DNA from: Pseudarthrobacter sp. AL07 | Lineage (GTDB): Bacteria > Actinomycetota > Actinomycetes > Actinomycetales > Micrococcaceae | DNA length: 36,018 nt | Assembly: GCF_029960665.1 (NCBI RefSeq) | Contig: NZ_JASBRB010000028.1 | Coordinates: forward strand, 1 to 36,018 | Reading direction: 5' to 3' | In this document: piece by piece, positions 8,350 to 16,783 of the stretch | Layout of the letters: every line of letters starts with the position of its first letter | How positions within the stretch are numbered: the stretch's first letter is position 1 | The notes under the pieces: model-generated | The model's input: the letters and a program-made list of their open reading frames with translations, nothing else | Databases searched by the model: none | Told to the model about the DNA's origin: nothing | Translations under genes and position numbers: made by a program

Positions 8350-9369
8350 ATGTCGGTGACCAATCGAGACGCTTCGCGGCCGACCATCAGGATGGTCGCG
8401 GCGGAGGCGGGGGTGTCCACAGCCACGGTGTCCTATGTGCTGTCGGGACGGCGCGGCGAAGGTGGGCCGGGGGTCTCGGAAGCAACGGTCAGCCGCGTGA
8501 GAACAGCAGCGAACCGGCTGGGCTACCAGCCCAACCAGGCCGCACGCGCCATACGGACCGGGCGCACCAACACCGTGATCCTGTCCCTGACCATGCTGTC
8601 GGACCCGTGGGCGCTGGCTGTCATTGAGGCCGTCCAGCGTAGGGCGGCCCCTTTGGGGATCACACCCATGATCCTTGGCGACGCAGACTGGGCCAAGGTG
8701 CTCCAGACCCACAGCGCCGACGCCGTTTTTGTGGATTCTGTCCAGGGGGAGGGTGAACAGGCGCTGCGTCAGCTCGCTGGCCGCGGCACCAGGCTTGTGG
8801 TTTTCGACGAATCGATGGAGCCGGAGGGCTTCGATGTCATCAGGTCCGTGGCCGGACCGGGCTGTGAGCTGGCCATGGGCCATCTGCTCACAGGCCACAG
8901 CAGGATCGCGTGCCTCACTACGGCCAGAAGTCTCGCGGGGCCGCGCTTTATAGCCTACAGGGACGCGCTGGAAGCTGCGGGGCTGCCGCACCGTGAAGCA
9001 TATGTGGGCAGCTTCGACGGGACCTCTGCCGGAGCGTACGCCACCACCATCCGCTTGTTGTCGCTTGATAAACCGCCCACTGCTATCTACGCCACGACTG
9101 ACTATGCGGCCGTAAGCGCCATTAATGCGGCACAGCGGCTGGGGCTGACTGTGGGCACCGACATCGACATCATCGGGGTAGGCAATACCGTGGAAGGCGA
9201 ACGGATGACGCCGTCGCTGAGCACTGTGGGTCCGGTGGACTTCTTCGACCGGCTGGCACGGCTGCTGCTGGACCGCGCGCTGGGCTCTGATGCGGCCCCC
9301 GGCGTACTGGACTTTCCCTGGCAGCTGTTCGCCCGCGAATCAGCTCCGTTCAAGAGCACCACACCATAG
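8350..9369 (+). CDS. LacI/GalR-family transcriptional repressor, probable regulator of the island
   Basis: This 339-aa regulator has an N-terminal helix-turn-helix (TIRMVAAEAGVSTATVSYVL, residues 12-31), a hinge region (VSRVRTAANRLGYQPNQAARAI, about 48-69) and a periplasmic-binding-protein-like effector domain from about residue 74. The loop between recognition helix and hinge is longer and Gly-rich (RRGEGGPG) compared with classic LacI. The ribosome site is AAAGGGG just before ATG 8350. It sits downstream of the binding-protein gene in the same direction. The two GTTAAnCGATTAAC dyads at 521 and 4385 are its likely operators (inference). The inducer is probably a sugar or sugar phosphate of the pathway. 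Confidence 0.92.
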   Translation: MSVTNRDASRPTIRMVAAEAGVSTATVSYVLSGRRGEGGPGVSEATVSRVRTAANRLGYQPNQAARAIRTGRTNTVILSLTMLSDPWALAVIEAVQRRAAPLGITPMILGDADWAKVLQTHSADAVFVDSVQGEGEQALRQLAGRGTRLVVFDESMEPEGFDVIRSVAGPGCELAMGHLLTGHSRIACLTTARSLAGPRFIAYRDALEAAGLPHREAYVGSFDGTSAGAYATTIRLLSLDKPPTAIYATTDYAAVSAINAAQRLGLTVGTDIDIIGVGNTVEGERMTPSLSTVGPVDFFDRLARLLLDRALGSDAAPGVLDFPWQLFARESAPFKSTTP

Positions 9370-9472
9370 TTTTGAGAAAGTTTCAGGCCACGCTCCACCG
9401 GGAACGCCCGGGTGGAGTCGGGGCTGCATGTTGGCCCGAGGGCTGCAACCAAGCAGGAGGAATCGATTAGTA

Positions 9473-10669
9473 ATGGGAACTGTTGACATGAAGGTGGGCC
9501 TGGTCGGATTCGGCCTGCGGGCCAGTCTGTGGAAGCACGTCCACAAGCCGGGCCAGGGTTCCGTGGTGACCATTGTCTGCGATACCAGCGAGCGGGGCCG
9601 GGCAGATGCCGCGGCGAAAATTCCGGCAGCCACCGTGACGGCCGATTTGAACGAGCTGCTGGCCAGCGGGATTGACGCGGTCCTGGTGCTGACACCGGAC
9701 AACAAGCACGCCCTGGTGGCGGTGGAAACGCTCCAGGCAGGCATCCCCACCTTCTGCGAGAAGCCCCTCGATGTGACGCTGGAAGCAGCGGACCTGATCC
9801 TGCGGACGGCGTATGAGACCGGAACCCGGCTGTATGTGGGACACAACATGCGGCATATGCCGGTGGTGGTGCAGATGCGCCAGCTGATCGAAGACGGCGT
9901 GATCGGCGAGGTCAAGGCCATCTGGTGCCGGCACTTTGTGGGTAACGGCGGCGACTACTACTTCAAAGACTGGCACTCGGAGCGCAAGAACGTTACGTCG
10001 CTGCTGCTCCAGAAGGGCGCCCACGACATCGACGTCATCCATTGGCTGGCGAACGGCTACACCAAGCGGGTATCCGCCGTCGGTGAACTTGCCGTCTACG
10101 GCGACGTGAAGGACCGGCGCGACAACACCGGCAGGAGGATGGTGGACTGGTTCTCGCTGGATAATTGGCCGCCCACCGAACAGACCGAGCTCAGCCCGGT
10201 GATCGATGTGGAGGACATTTCCATGATGCAGATGGTGCTGGACAATGGTGTGCTGGCTTCGTATCAGCAGTGCCACTTCACTCCTGATTACTGGCGGAAC
10301 TACACGGTAATCGGCTCCAAGGGCAGGATCGAGAATTTCGGCGACGGACCTGGCGAGAAGATCAACGTCTGGACCTCCAGGACGGCCACCGGTTTTGCGG
10401 AGCCGGACCAGGTAGTGGAGATCCTCGACGGCGACGGAGGCCACGGCGGGGCCGATCCCCGCTTGGTCGCGGAGTTCCTTGACTTCGTAGCACATGGCGG
10501 GCCGACACAGACCAGCCCGGTCGCTGCGCGCCAGTCCGTAGCCGCAGGTGTGCTCGCCACCGAATCTCTGCGCGGTGACGGTTCCGCCCGCGAGGTTCCG
10601 GCCTTGCCGGCGGAACTTATCGAGTACTTCAACGCGGGGCAACCCGCACGGAGTGCACAGGCGGTCTGA
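9473..10669 (+). CDS. Gfo/Idh/MocA-family NAD(P)-dependent oxidoreductase
   Basis: This 398-aa protein has an N-terminal Rossmann fold (VGLVGFGLRAS, residues 8-18), the family EKP motif (CEKPLD, 95-100) and a KGAHDIDVIHW segment (181-191) that places the substrate-binding Lys/His/Asp residues. Members oxidise, reduce or epimerise sugars or sugar derivatives. The start is ATG 9473, with AGGAGG at 9455-9460; ATG 9488 is an alternative. It lies between the LacI regulator and the amino-sugar operon, so a role on the imported sugar is likely, but the reaction cannot be assigned. Some relatives (GH109) act as NAD-dependent alpha-N-acetylgalactosaminidases, but the motif pattern here looks like a general oxidoreductase. 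Confidence 0.88.
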   Translation: MGTVDMKVGLVGFGLRASLWKHVHKPGQGSVVTIVCDTSERGRADAAAKIPAATVTADLNELLASGIDAVLVLTPDNKHALVAVETLQAGIPTFCEKPLDVTLEAADLILRTAYETGTRLYVGHNMRHMPVVVQMRQLIEDGVIGEVKAIWCRHFVGNGGDYYFKDWHSERKNVTSLLLQKGAHDIDVIHWLANGYTKRVSAVGELAVYGDVKDRRDNTGRRMVDWFSLDNWPPTEQTELSPVIDVEDISMMQMVLDNGVLASYQQCHFTPDYWRNYTVIGSKGRIENFGDGPGEKINVWTSRTATGFAEPDQVVEILDGDGGHGGADPRLVAEFLDFVAHGGPTQTSPVAARQSVAAGVLATESLRGDGSAREVPALPAELIEYFNAGQPARSAQAV

Positions 10670-10958
10670 AGGCCTGAAGGTTGATTGGCTGAGGCAGCCC
10701 GGTTCATCCTGCTCTGGTTGGCGTAGCGCTTCCGCCACGGCAACCAGCGCAGACCTGGACGCGCAGCTGCTTGAGCCACCGAAAATCATCGTCACGCATG
10801 TATCTTCGCCTTCCAGGGTGATTTTCGGAAGCCGTAGAGATTCCTCGATGATCGATCTGTCTCATTGAGTGTTTGTAGTGAAGAAAGTCACCGGCTGCGT
10901 CGGGAGCTCGATGCAGCCTGAAGAGCAACGATGTACCGATTAAGGAGCACAGAGAACG
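10670..10958 (+). promoter_or_regulatory. Leader region before the SIS-ROK-PfkB-aldolase operon
   Basis: This 289-base gap precedes the catabolic operon and probably holds its promoter, though no convincing -35/-10 pair stands out and the GTTAAnCGATTAAC dyad is absent. A small hairpin pairs GGCTGCGTC (10893-10901) with GATGCAGCC (10910-10918) around an 8-base loop in the probable 5' leader. The ribosome site of the next gene is AAGGAG at about 10941-10946. Confidence 0.35.
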
Positions 10959-11876
10959 ATGACTGACGCAACTCTTGGAGCATTCATGGACGAGGAACTG
11001 ACTTCCCAGCCGGAGGTGTGGGAGCGTGCCATCGCCCAGGCCCATGCCGAGGAACTTCTCCCGGCAGATGGCCAGCGCGTGGCCGTCATCGGCTGCGGAA
11101 CGTCCTGGTTTATGGCCCAGAGCTATGCCGCGGCCCGCGAAGCGGCCGGCAAAGGCCTGACCGATTCCTATGCGGCTTCCGAGGCGTTCGTGAACACCAA
11201 CAGCGAGGCCCGCAACTACGACGTCGTGATCGCCATTACGCGTTCCGGCACCACTACCGAGGTACTGGACCTGCTGACCGGGCTCCAGGGCAAGGTCCGC
11301 ACGGTGGCCCTGATCGGCGATGTCGAGTCCCCGATAGTCGGCCTTGCCGATGCCGTCATCGGGCTCCCGTTCGCGGACGAACAGTCCGTGGTGCAGACCC
11401 GCTTCGCCACGTCCGTGCTGGTCTACCTGCTGAGCAGTCTTGGTGTCGACCTTAGCCAGGCAGTCGAAGATGCACGGATCGCTGTAACGGCAGATGTTCC
11501 GCAGGAACTGCTCGACGCCGAGCAATTCACCTTCCTGGGGCGAGGCTGGACCGTCGGTCTGGCGCACGAGGCAGGGCTCAAGATGCGCGAAGCGGTGCAG
11601 GGCTGGACCGAGTCCTACCCCGCCATGGAATACCGCCACGGACCCATCTCCATCGCCGCCCGCGGCCGTGTCACCTGGCTCTTCGGCGAAGAGCCCGAGG
11701 GACTCCGCGACGACGTCGCCCGGACCGGGGCCCTGTACATCAATACGGGAAAGCACCCGTTGGCCGAACTGGCCCGGGTCCACAAGGTCACGCTGGAACG
11801 AGCCCGTGTCCGCGGCCTGAACCCGGACCTTCCGCGCAACCTCACCCGCTCGGTCATTCTCGACGCGACTGTCTAG
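10959..11876 (+). CDS. SIS-domain sugar-phosphate isomerase/deaminase, AgaS-like
   Basis: This 305-aa cytoplasmic protein has two SIS (sugar isomerase) domains. The first carries IGCGTSW (44-50) and ITRSGTTTEVLDLL (93-106); the second carries GRGWTVGLAHEAGLKMRE and the SYPAMEYRHGP segment that resembles the active-site region of GlmS/AgaS proteins; the C-terminus has LNPDLPRNLTRSV. AgaS-type enzymes deaminate and isomerise galactosamine-6-P to tagatose-6-P plus ammonia. At about 300 residues it is shorter than E. coli AgaS but normal for actinobacterial relatives. The next three genes supply the neighbouring steps, which supports this assignment over a glucosamine or fructose-amino-acid role. 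A decayed relative lies at 715-864. Confidence 0.85.
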   Translation: MTDATLGAFMDEELTSQPEVWERAIAQAHAEELLPADGQRVAVIGCGTSWFMAQSYAAAREAAGKGLTDSYAASEAFVNTNSEARNYDVVIAITRSGTTTEVLDLLTGLQGKVRTVALIGDVESPIVGLADAVIGLPFADEQSVVQTRFATSVLVYLLSSLGVDLSQAVEDARIAVTADVPQELLDAEQFTFLGRGWTVGLAHEAGLKMREAVQGWTESYPAMEYRHGPISIAARGRVTWLFGEEPEGLRDDVARTGALYINTGKHPLAELARVHKVTLERARVRGLNPDLPRNLTRSVILDATV

Positions 11877-11886
11877 GCGCCGCTCT

Positions 11887-12849
11887 ATGTCAGATGGAAT
11901 GACCCCCTTCGGCCCGGCATCAGCCGCCGTATTGGCCTTCGACGTGGGCGGTACGGACATGAAAGCCGGAATCGTTGACGCCTCGGGCGCTATCCGCGGC
12001 CTCCGGCGCGTCGCTACGCCGGTGGGCGGCAGCCGCACAGCGGTAGCCGTGCTGGACACTCTGGGCGGGATTGCCGCGGAATTGTCGCAGGAATTTCCGG
12101 ACATTCCGCTACAAGCCGCGGGTCTGACGGTGCCTGGACTGGTGGATTCCGCTGCCGGAATCGGCATCTACTCCGCGAACCTCCCCTGGCGGGATTTTCC
12201 CTTTACCGCGGAGGCCGAGCGGCGCCTTGGCCTGCCGGTGGCCTTCGGGCACGACGTCGCCTCGGCCGGAAGTGCCGAACTCCTATTCGGTGCCGCCCGC
12301 GGATTCAGCGATGTGGTGGTGATGATCCTCGGAACCGGGATCGCCGGGGCAGTGTTCTCCGGAGGGCAGCCGGTGGCGGCCGGCGGCTACGCCGGTGAAC
12401 TGGGGCATGCCCTGGTGCCGGACCCGTCCGGAAAAGGCACCGCAATTCTGGAGTCCGTGGGTTCTGCTGGCGCCATCGCCCAACGCTATGCGGGCATGAC
12501 CGGCACCGCGGTGGACGGCGCCAGGGGCGTCCTGGAGCTCACCCGGTCCGGCGACGTCACCGCACAACAGGTGTGGGCCGACGCCATCGACGCTTTGGCC
12601 TTCAGCATTGCCCAGTGCGTCAATATCATCGGCACCGAGGCCGTAGTGCTCGGTGGCGGGCTCTCGGAAGCCGGAGACGAACTGTTGGCACCCTTGCGCC
12701 GGCGCGTGGATGAACTCCTGACGTTCCACCGAAGGCCCAGGATCATGCCCGCACAGCTGGGGCAGAACGCCGGCCTGATCGGTGCTGCACTGAACGCCCG
12801 TACCCTGCTGGGCCGGCCACTGCGGCCAAATGCGGACGTTCCCGCGTGA
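11887..12849 (+). CDS. ROK-family sugar kinase lacking the zinc-site cysteines
   Basis: This 320-aa protein is a ROK kinase: it has the phosphate-binding FDVGGTDMKAGIV (18-30), the catalytic Asp in FGHDVASAG (D123), the ATP-site LGTGIAGAV and GELGHALV with H174. In typical ROK proteins a CxCGxxGCxE zinc motif follows; here the aligned segment is PSGKGTAILE (180-189), so all three cysteines are missing although the Glu is kept. It probably phosphorylates the imported amino sugar (for example GalNAc or GalN) at O6 to feed the SIS enzyme. It starts 10 bases after the SIS gene with no clear ribosome site, suggesting coupled translation, and its stop overlaps the PfkB start (GTGA). Confidence 0.88.
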   Translation: MSDGMTPFGPASAAVLAFDVGGTDMKAGIVDASGAIRGLRRVATPVGGSRTAVAVLDTLGGIAAELSQEFPDIPLQAAGLTVPGLVDSAAGIGIYSANLPWRDFPFTAEAERRLGLPVAFGHDVASAGSAELLFGAARGFSDVVVMILGTGIAGAVFSGGQPVAAGGYAGELGHALVPDPSGKGTAILESVGSAGAIAQRYAGMTGTAVDGARGVLELTRSGDVTAQQVWADAIDALAFSIAQCVNIIGTEAVVLGGGLSEAGDELLAPLRRRVDELLTFHRRPRIMPAQLGQNAGLIGAALNARTLLGRPLRPNADVPA

Positions 12850-13832
12850 GCACCCCAGCCGGAGAATCGGCCGGGAACGGCAGGCGCATCATCACCGTGA
12901 CACCGAACCCGGCCGTGGATCTCACCTACCACGTCGACAGCATCATCCCCGGAGCCAGCCACCGGGTGGACACTCCATTGAGCCGGGCCGGCGGCAAAGG
13001 GTTGAACGTCGCCAGGGTGGCCCACCAGCTGGGCAGTACGGTCCTCGCCATCGCGCCCGCGGGCGGATCAGCCGGTGCCGCCTTCGCCGCTGAGCTTGCA
13101 GCCAGTGGAGTACCCCACCGTCTCATCCCCGTTCGGGCGGAGACGCGCCGCAGCATCGCGCTCGTGGATGACGTCAGCGGCCATACGTCCATCTTCAATG
13201 AGTCCGGACTTCCTCTGGAACCCGCAGAGTGGCAGGCGCTGGCTGCCGCCGTCGTCGAAAGCCTCAACGGCGACGACGGGCACCTGGCCGGGGTTCTGGT
13301 AGGTTCCGGCAGCCTGCCGGCGGGCGCGCCCCAGGATTTCTATTCGGCCCTTGTCAAGCTGGCCCATGACGCCGGCGTCCCGGCAATCATTGACACGTCC
13401 GGTCCCGGGATCATCGCTGCGGCGAGAGCTGGCGCGGACCTGCTGAAGCCCAACCACCACGAACTCATTGAGGCCATGGGGCAGCAGGACCTGTCCGGCG
13501 CGGCCCTCGAGCTCATAGGGCTCGGTGCGCGGAGGGTGCTGGTCAGTACCGGTGCCGACGGCATGATGGCATTTGATGCTGCTGAACCGGACCGCTACTG
13601 GCACGCCCGACTGCCGGAACCTCTCAACGGCAACCCCACGGGCGCCGGCGACGCCGCAGTCTCAGCTGCCGCCGTCGAGCTTGCCAATGGCGTCACAGAC
13701 ACCGAACAGATCCTGCGGGCCGCCACGGCCTGGTCCGCTGCCGCGGTGCTGATGCCTGGCGCCGGAGAAATATCACCCCGGTATTCGGAACTTGCTGATC
13801 AGCTGATCGTCTCTTACAAGGAGCTGCCATGA
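12846..13832 (+). CDS. PfkB-family 1-phosphofructokinase/tagatose-6-phosphate kinase (LacC/FruK type)
   Basis: This 328-aa kinase belongs to the FruK/LacC branch of the PfkB family. Visible motifs are TPNPAVDLTYHV near the N-terminus, the RAGGKGLNVARV segment (48-59), GSGSLPAG (153-160) and the anion-hole/catalytic signature NPTGAGDA (263-270, base D269). In this operon it should phosphorylate tagatose-6-P to tagatose-1,6-bisphosphate, between the SIS enzyme and the aldolase. It starts at GTG 12846, overlapping the ROK stop by four bases, and its stop overlaps the aldolase ATG by four bases, so the three are tightly coupled. A fructose-1-P kinase role is possible by family, but no fructose PTS is nearby. 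Confidence 0.9.
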   Translation: MSTPAGESAGNGRRIITVTPNPAVDLTYHVDSIIPGASHRVDTPLSRAGGKGLNVARVAHQLGSTVLAIAPAGGSAGAAFAAELAASGVPHRLIPVRAETRRSIALVDDVSGHTSIFNESGLPLEPAEWQALAAAVVESLNGDDGHLAGVLVGSGSLPAGAPQDFYSALVKLAHDAGVPAIIDTSGPGIIAAARAGADLLKPNHHELIEAMGQQDLSGAALELIGLGARRVLVSTGADGMMAFDAAEPDRYWHARLPEPLNGNPTGAGDAAVSAAAVELANGVTDTEQILRAATAWSAAAVLMPGAGEISPRYSELADQLIVSYKELP

Positions 13833-14668
13833 CCCTGGTCAATACCCGCGAACTGATGGAAAGCGCCGCAGAACGCGGTGTGGGGCAAGGTGCCTTCAAC
13901 ATCGTCCACTTGGAAACCGCGGAGGGACTGGTGGTGGGTGCCGAGGCGGCCGGACTCCCGGTGATCCTGCAGATCTCCGAGAACTGCGCCAAATTCCACG
14001 GCGGGCTGGAGCCCCTGGCGCTCGCTTCGCTGGAAATTGCGAGGCAGGCTTCTGTCCCGGTTTCCCTGCATCTGGACCACGCAGAATCTGAAGAGCTGGC
14101 TCGTGAGGCGGTTGACTTGGGGTTCGGTTCGGTGATGTACGACGGTGCCCATCTGGACTATGAGCTGAATGTAGCGGCCACGAGGCGGGTGGCGGAATAC
14201 GCCCACAGCAGGGGCGTCTACATCGAGGCTGAACTTGGCAAAGTAGGCGGAAAAAACGGGGCCCATGCCCCGGGGGTCAGGACAGATCCCGCTGAGGCGG
14301 CTGCCTTCGTGTTGGCCACGGGGGTGGACGCGCTGGCTGTCGCCGTGGGTTCGTCCCATGCCATGACGGAGCGGAGCGCTGCCCTGGACTTCGGACTTAT
14401 TTCCCGGTTGAGGTCCGGGCTGGACGTGCCACTCGTGTTGCATGGTTCATCAGGGGTCTCCGATGAGACGATTGTGGCTGCCATTGGCGCCGGTATGACA
14501 AAGATTAATGTATCCACCCACCTGAGCGGGTTCTTCACCCGCGCAATCCGGGAATATCTGGATGCGAACCCTTCCGTGGTGGATTCGCGGAAATACCTCA
14601 AGGCGGGCCGGGATGCCCTGGTGCCCGAAGTCTCACGGTTGCTGACGCTGTTCGCGAAGGCCATTTAG
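13829..14668 (+). CDS. Class II ketose-bisphosphate aldolase, GatY/KbaY-like
   Basis: This 279-aa metal-dependent aldolase carries the catalytic Asp and first zinc His in SLHLDHAES (D83, H84), the IEAELGKVGG segment (132-141), a second zinc His in VGSSH (H177) and the third in LHGSSG (H205), then TKINVST of the phosphate site. The length matches GatY/KbaY (about 284 aa) rather than long FbaA. It should cleave tagatose-1,6-bisphosphate to dihydroxyacetone phosphate and glyceraldehyde-3-phosphate, ending the pathway. It is the last gene of the overlapping operon. A fructose-bisphosphate role is not excluded by sequence alone. Confidence 0.9.
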   Translation: MTLVNTRELMESAAERGVGQGAFNIVHLETAEGLVVGAEAAGLPVILQISENCAKFHGGLEPLALASLEIARQASVPVSLHLDHAESEELAREAVDLGFGSVMYDGAHLDYELNVAATRRVAEYAHSRGVYIEAELGKVGGKNGAHAPGVRTDPAEAAAFVLATGVDALAVAVGSSHAMTERSAALDFGLISRLRSGLDVPLVLHGSSGVSDETIVAAIGAGMTKINVSTHLSGFFTRAIREYLDANPSVVDSRKYLKAGRDALVPEVSRLLTLFAKAI

Positions 14669-14689
14669 CGTGGCGCGAGAGGCACCCCA

Positions 14690-15049
14690 GTGAACGGTTC
14701 GAAATGGCCCAACCGGCAGGACCACGGCGGGAAACCCATAAGGAGGCAAGGCACGACGCGATATCAGCCTGCACGAGTTGAAATTTCGACCCGGGTCCGT
14801 CCCGGCGCGACGGAGGAATGTCTCTTGGGGCTCGTGGCTTCATACCGCGAAGAGCTGTTGCGCATGGGAGCAGCGGCTGCCGATATTGAACTCGTGACGG
14901 ATCGTGATGAAGGCGGTGGTGTCAGTGTGATGGTGACCTGGATCAACGCAGCCGTAGCCGACCGGCCGGCGCCCGTGGAAGAGCGGTTTCCGAGGAAGGT
15001 GTTTGTCTTGGCGGTGGCGTTCACCGGCCGCCAGGTCATGGGCAACTGA
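14690..15049 (+). CDS. Small hypothetical protein
   Basis: This 119-aa frame starts at GTG 14690, 21 bases after the aldolase gene. I do not recognise it. The first ~30 residues are basic and low in sense (KWPNRQDHGGKPIRRQG); from VEISTRV on, it looks like a small alpha/beta protein with good codon character. A strong AAGGAGG at about 14740 lies inside the frame with no usable start just after it, which suggests either a shorter true gene with a lost start or a decayed one. Confidence 0.4.
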   Translation: MNGSKWPNRQDHGGKPIRRQGTTRYQPARVEISTRVRPGATEECLLGLVASYREELLRMGAAAADIELVTDRDEGGGVSVMVTWINAAVADRPAPVEERFPRKVFVLAVAFTGRQVMGN

Positions 15050-15059
15050 TCGCCGAGGG

Positions 15060-15250
15060 AAAGCCATGGCACACGCAGAAAACGAACCACCATCAGCCGC
15101 TCGCCGGAGGAGGTCTACGCGTTCCTGGCGGACGTCCCATCGCCGGCGACTACGAGGTCACTGTCGCCGAACCTGGCAAGCTGCTGGCCTTCCAGGTGGT
15201 GGGCCGGCCCCGCCCGGCCCACCCGTGCCGTGGCGCGAGGCCAGGGGCTC
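15060..15250 (+). pseudogene. SRPBCC (polyketide cyclase-like) gene fragment
   Basis: One frame reads TISRSPEEVYAFLADV, the typical first strand and helix of SRPBCC/polyketide-cyclase proteins. A different frame continues with GDYEVTVAEPGKLLAFQVVGRP, matching a later strand of the same fold. The two are joined by a frameshift or deletion and the C-terminal half is absent, so this is a broken fragment. It ends against the convergent ligase gene. Confidence 0.45.
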
Positions 15251-15277
15251 CCGGGTTTGCCCTATCAGGTTTGGTCG

Positions 15278-16435
15278 CTAAACCACGGGGTTGGGGACCA
15301 AAAGTGATAGGTCATCCGGGGTGCTCGGCTCGTAGAAGGCCGGCTCCTGGTGCGTAATGACGACGGCGTCGCTCACCACATCAGCCAGCCTGCCGTGACG
15401 GGCGTAGGCCTGCCGCTGCAGTTTGGCGCCGGTTCCGTTGCTGAAGATCCGGTACAGGGATGCCTCGACGTAGGCTTCGTCGCCTGCCTCCACCAGGGCG
15501 TCGCGGACATGGTTATGGAGCGCGGCGATGACCTTGCGTGCGGACTCCGGCTTGTGGGTCAGCGGGTTCAGCAGGTCTCCCTGGATTCCCCATCGGCTGG
15601 CCAGCCAGGAACCCTGGCGCAGGATGATGGCCGAAACCATGTCCGGCCCCTGGCCAGATTTCCATTCCCGGGCCGCGGTCTCCACCAGACCCCGGACCAG
15701 GGCGGCGATCAGGACGGTGTCGCGGGGGTCGAGGCAGACATCGGATACCCGGATCTCTACGGTAGGGTGGCGGGCGGAGAGGCGGGCGTCAAAATCAGGG
15801 TTGTTGATTACTCCCGTGCCGGCCAGGTCCGCCACGCGCTGGTGGTAGGCCTGCGCCGAGCCGAAGATTTCAGTTGGGCCGGCAGAGGACCACCGGTTCC
15901 AGGCCTGGGTGCGGTAGCTGGCATAGCCGCTGTCAGCGCCGTCCCAGAATGGCGAGTTGGAGGTCAACGCCATCAGTGGCGGCAGCCAGGTCCTGATGCG
16001 GTCAAGGATGGCAACGCCTTCCTCGTCAGAGTCAACGGAGACATGGATGTGGCAGCCGCAGGTCAGCTGCTCACGTGCCGTAACAGCAAACTTTTCCAGC
16101 AGCGCATCATAGCGGGCGTTGCTGGTGGAATGGGGTGTCACCGCCAGCGGGGACGTGGCGAGGGCGGCGATCCGGGCGCCCGCTTTCCGTGCAAGCGAGT
16201 CCGCGAGAGCGCGGCCTGACAGGATCTCGGCGGAGAGCCCGCTCAGGGTGCTGTGCGGGTGGGTGATCACCTCGATCTGTTCCTGGTGAAGCTCGACGGC
16301 GAGCATCGGGTGCGTGGAAAGGTCCGCAGGTTCGCCCGGGTCCTGGAGACGCAGCAGGTCTGCGGCCAGGGGCAGGGGACTGCCGTTGGAGGGATCAACG
16401 ATCAAAAATTCTTCTTCTACACCAAAAGTACGCAC
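15278..16435 (-). CDS. YbdK-like carboxylate-amine ligase (glutamate-cysteine ligase 2 family)
   Basis: This 385-aa protein belongs to the GCS2/YbdK family, which shows weak gamma-glutamyl-cysteine ligase activity in E. coli and is common in actinobacteria, whose main thiol is mycothiol. The hallmark N-terminus FGVEEEFLIVD (4-14) carries metal/ATP-binding glutamates, and CGCHIHVSVDS and TVEIRVSDVCLDP are also present. Length is close to the family norm (about 370). The start is GTG 16435; a stop lies just upstream in frame and there is no clear ribosome site, so translation may be leaderless. It faces the upstream genes and is read alone. Confidence 0.9.
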   Translation of the reverse strand: MRTFGVEEEFLIVDPSNGSPLPLAADLLRLQDPGEPADLSTHPMLAVELHQEQIEVITHPHSTLSGLSAEILSGRALADSLARKAGARIAALATSPLAVTPHSTSNARYDALLEKFAVTAREQLTCGCHIHVSVDSDEEGVAILDRIRTWLPPLMALTSNSPFWDGADSGYASYRTQAWNRWSSAGPTEIFGSAQAYHQRVADLAGTGVINNPDFDARLSARHPTVEIRVSDVCLDPRDTVLIAALVRGLVETAAREWKSGQGPDMVSAIILRQGSWLASRWGIQGDLLNPLTHKPESARKVIAALHNHVRDALVEAGDEAYVEASLYRIFSNGTGAKLQRQAYARHGRLADVVSDAVVITHQEPAFYEPSTPDDLSLLVPNPVV

Positions 16436-16783
16436 TAGCTAAGTGTGCGGCACCAAAAGCAACCCCAGATCCACGCCTGTTCCAGGCCCCTGTGGGGGCA
16501 TCTGTGAAGGAACGGTGAAGGCACCGTGGCGGCATCCGGGCGCGCCGCCTGAAGCTGTTGAAATCCCCTATATCCGCGGGTGCCCTTTCGGTTCCATAAT
16601 GGCCACATAGGCTTCGGGGACCCTCGTGCCGATGATGGCTGGCGCGGCGCAGGAGAGTCCCAGGTGGCCGCTCCGGCACTGGCGCAAGGGGCGGCCACGC
16701 GGCACCGGACAACGATGTTCCGGAGCCGCCTCCGGGGGAGAGCGCCGCCACCACCGCGAAAGCAAGGCACAAAGGTAATCATC
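16436..16783. other. Intergenic region between divergent genes
   Basis: About 350 bases separate the leftward ligase gene from the rightward VOC gene and must hold both promoters. I see no confident promoter pair. An open frame from 16580 runs into the VOC gene, but its codons before 16784 give no recognisable protein. Confidence 0.4.

Noticed and set aside
9473..10669. Assignment of the Gfo/Idh protein as a GH109 alpha-N-acetylgalactosaminidase
   Set aside because: Attractive in an amino-sugar island, but there is no export signal and the active-site segment reads as a general KGAHDID-type oxidoreductase.
9467..10795. A 442-codon minus-strand frame opposite the Gfo/Idh gene
   Set aside because: It covers the oxidoreductase gene exactly, which has clear motifs and a ribosome site; the antisense frame has neither.
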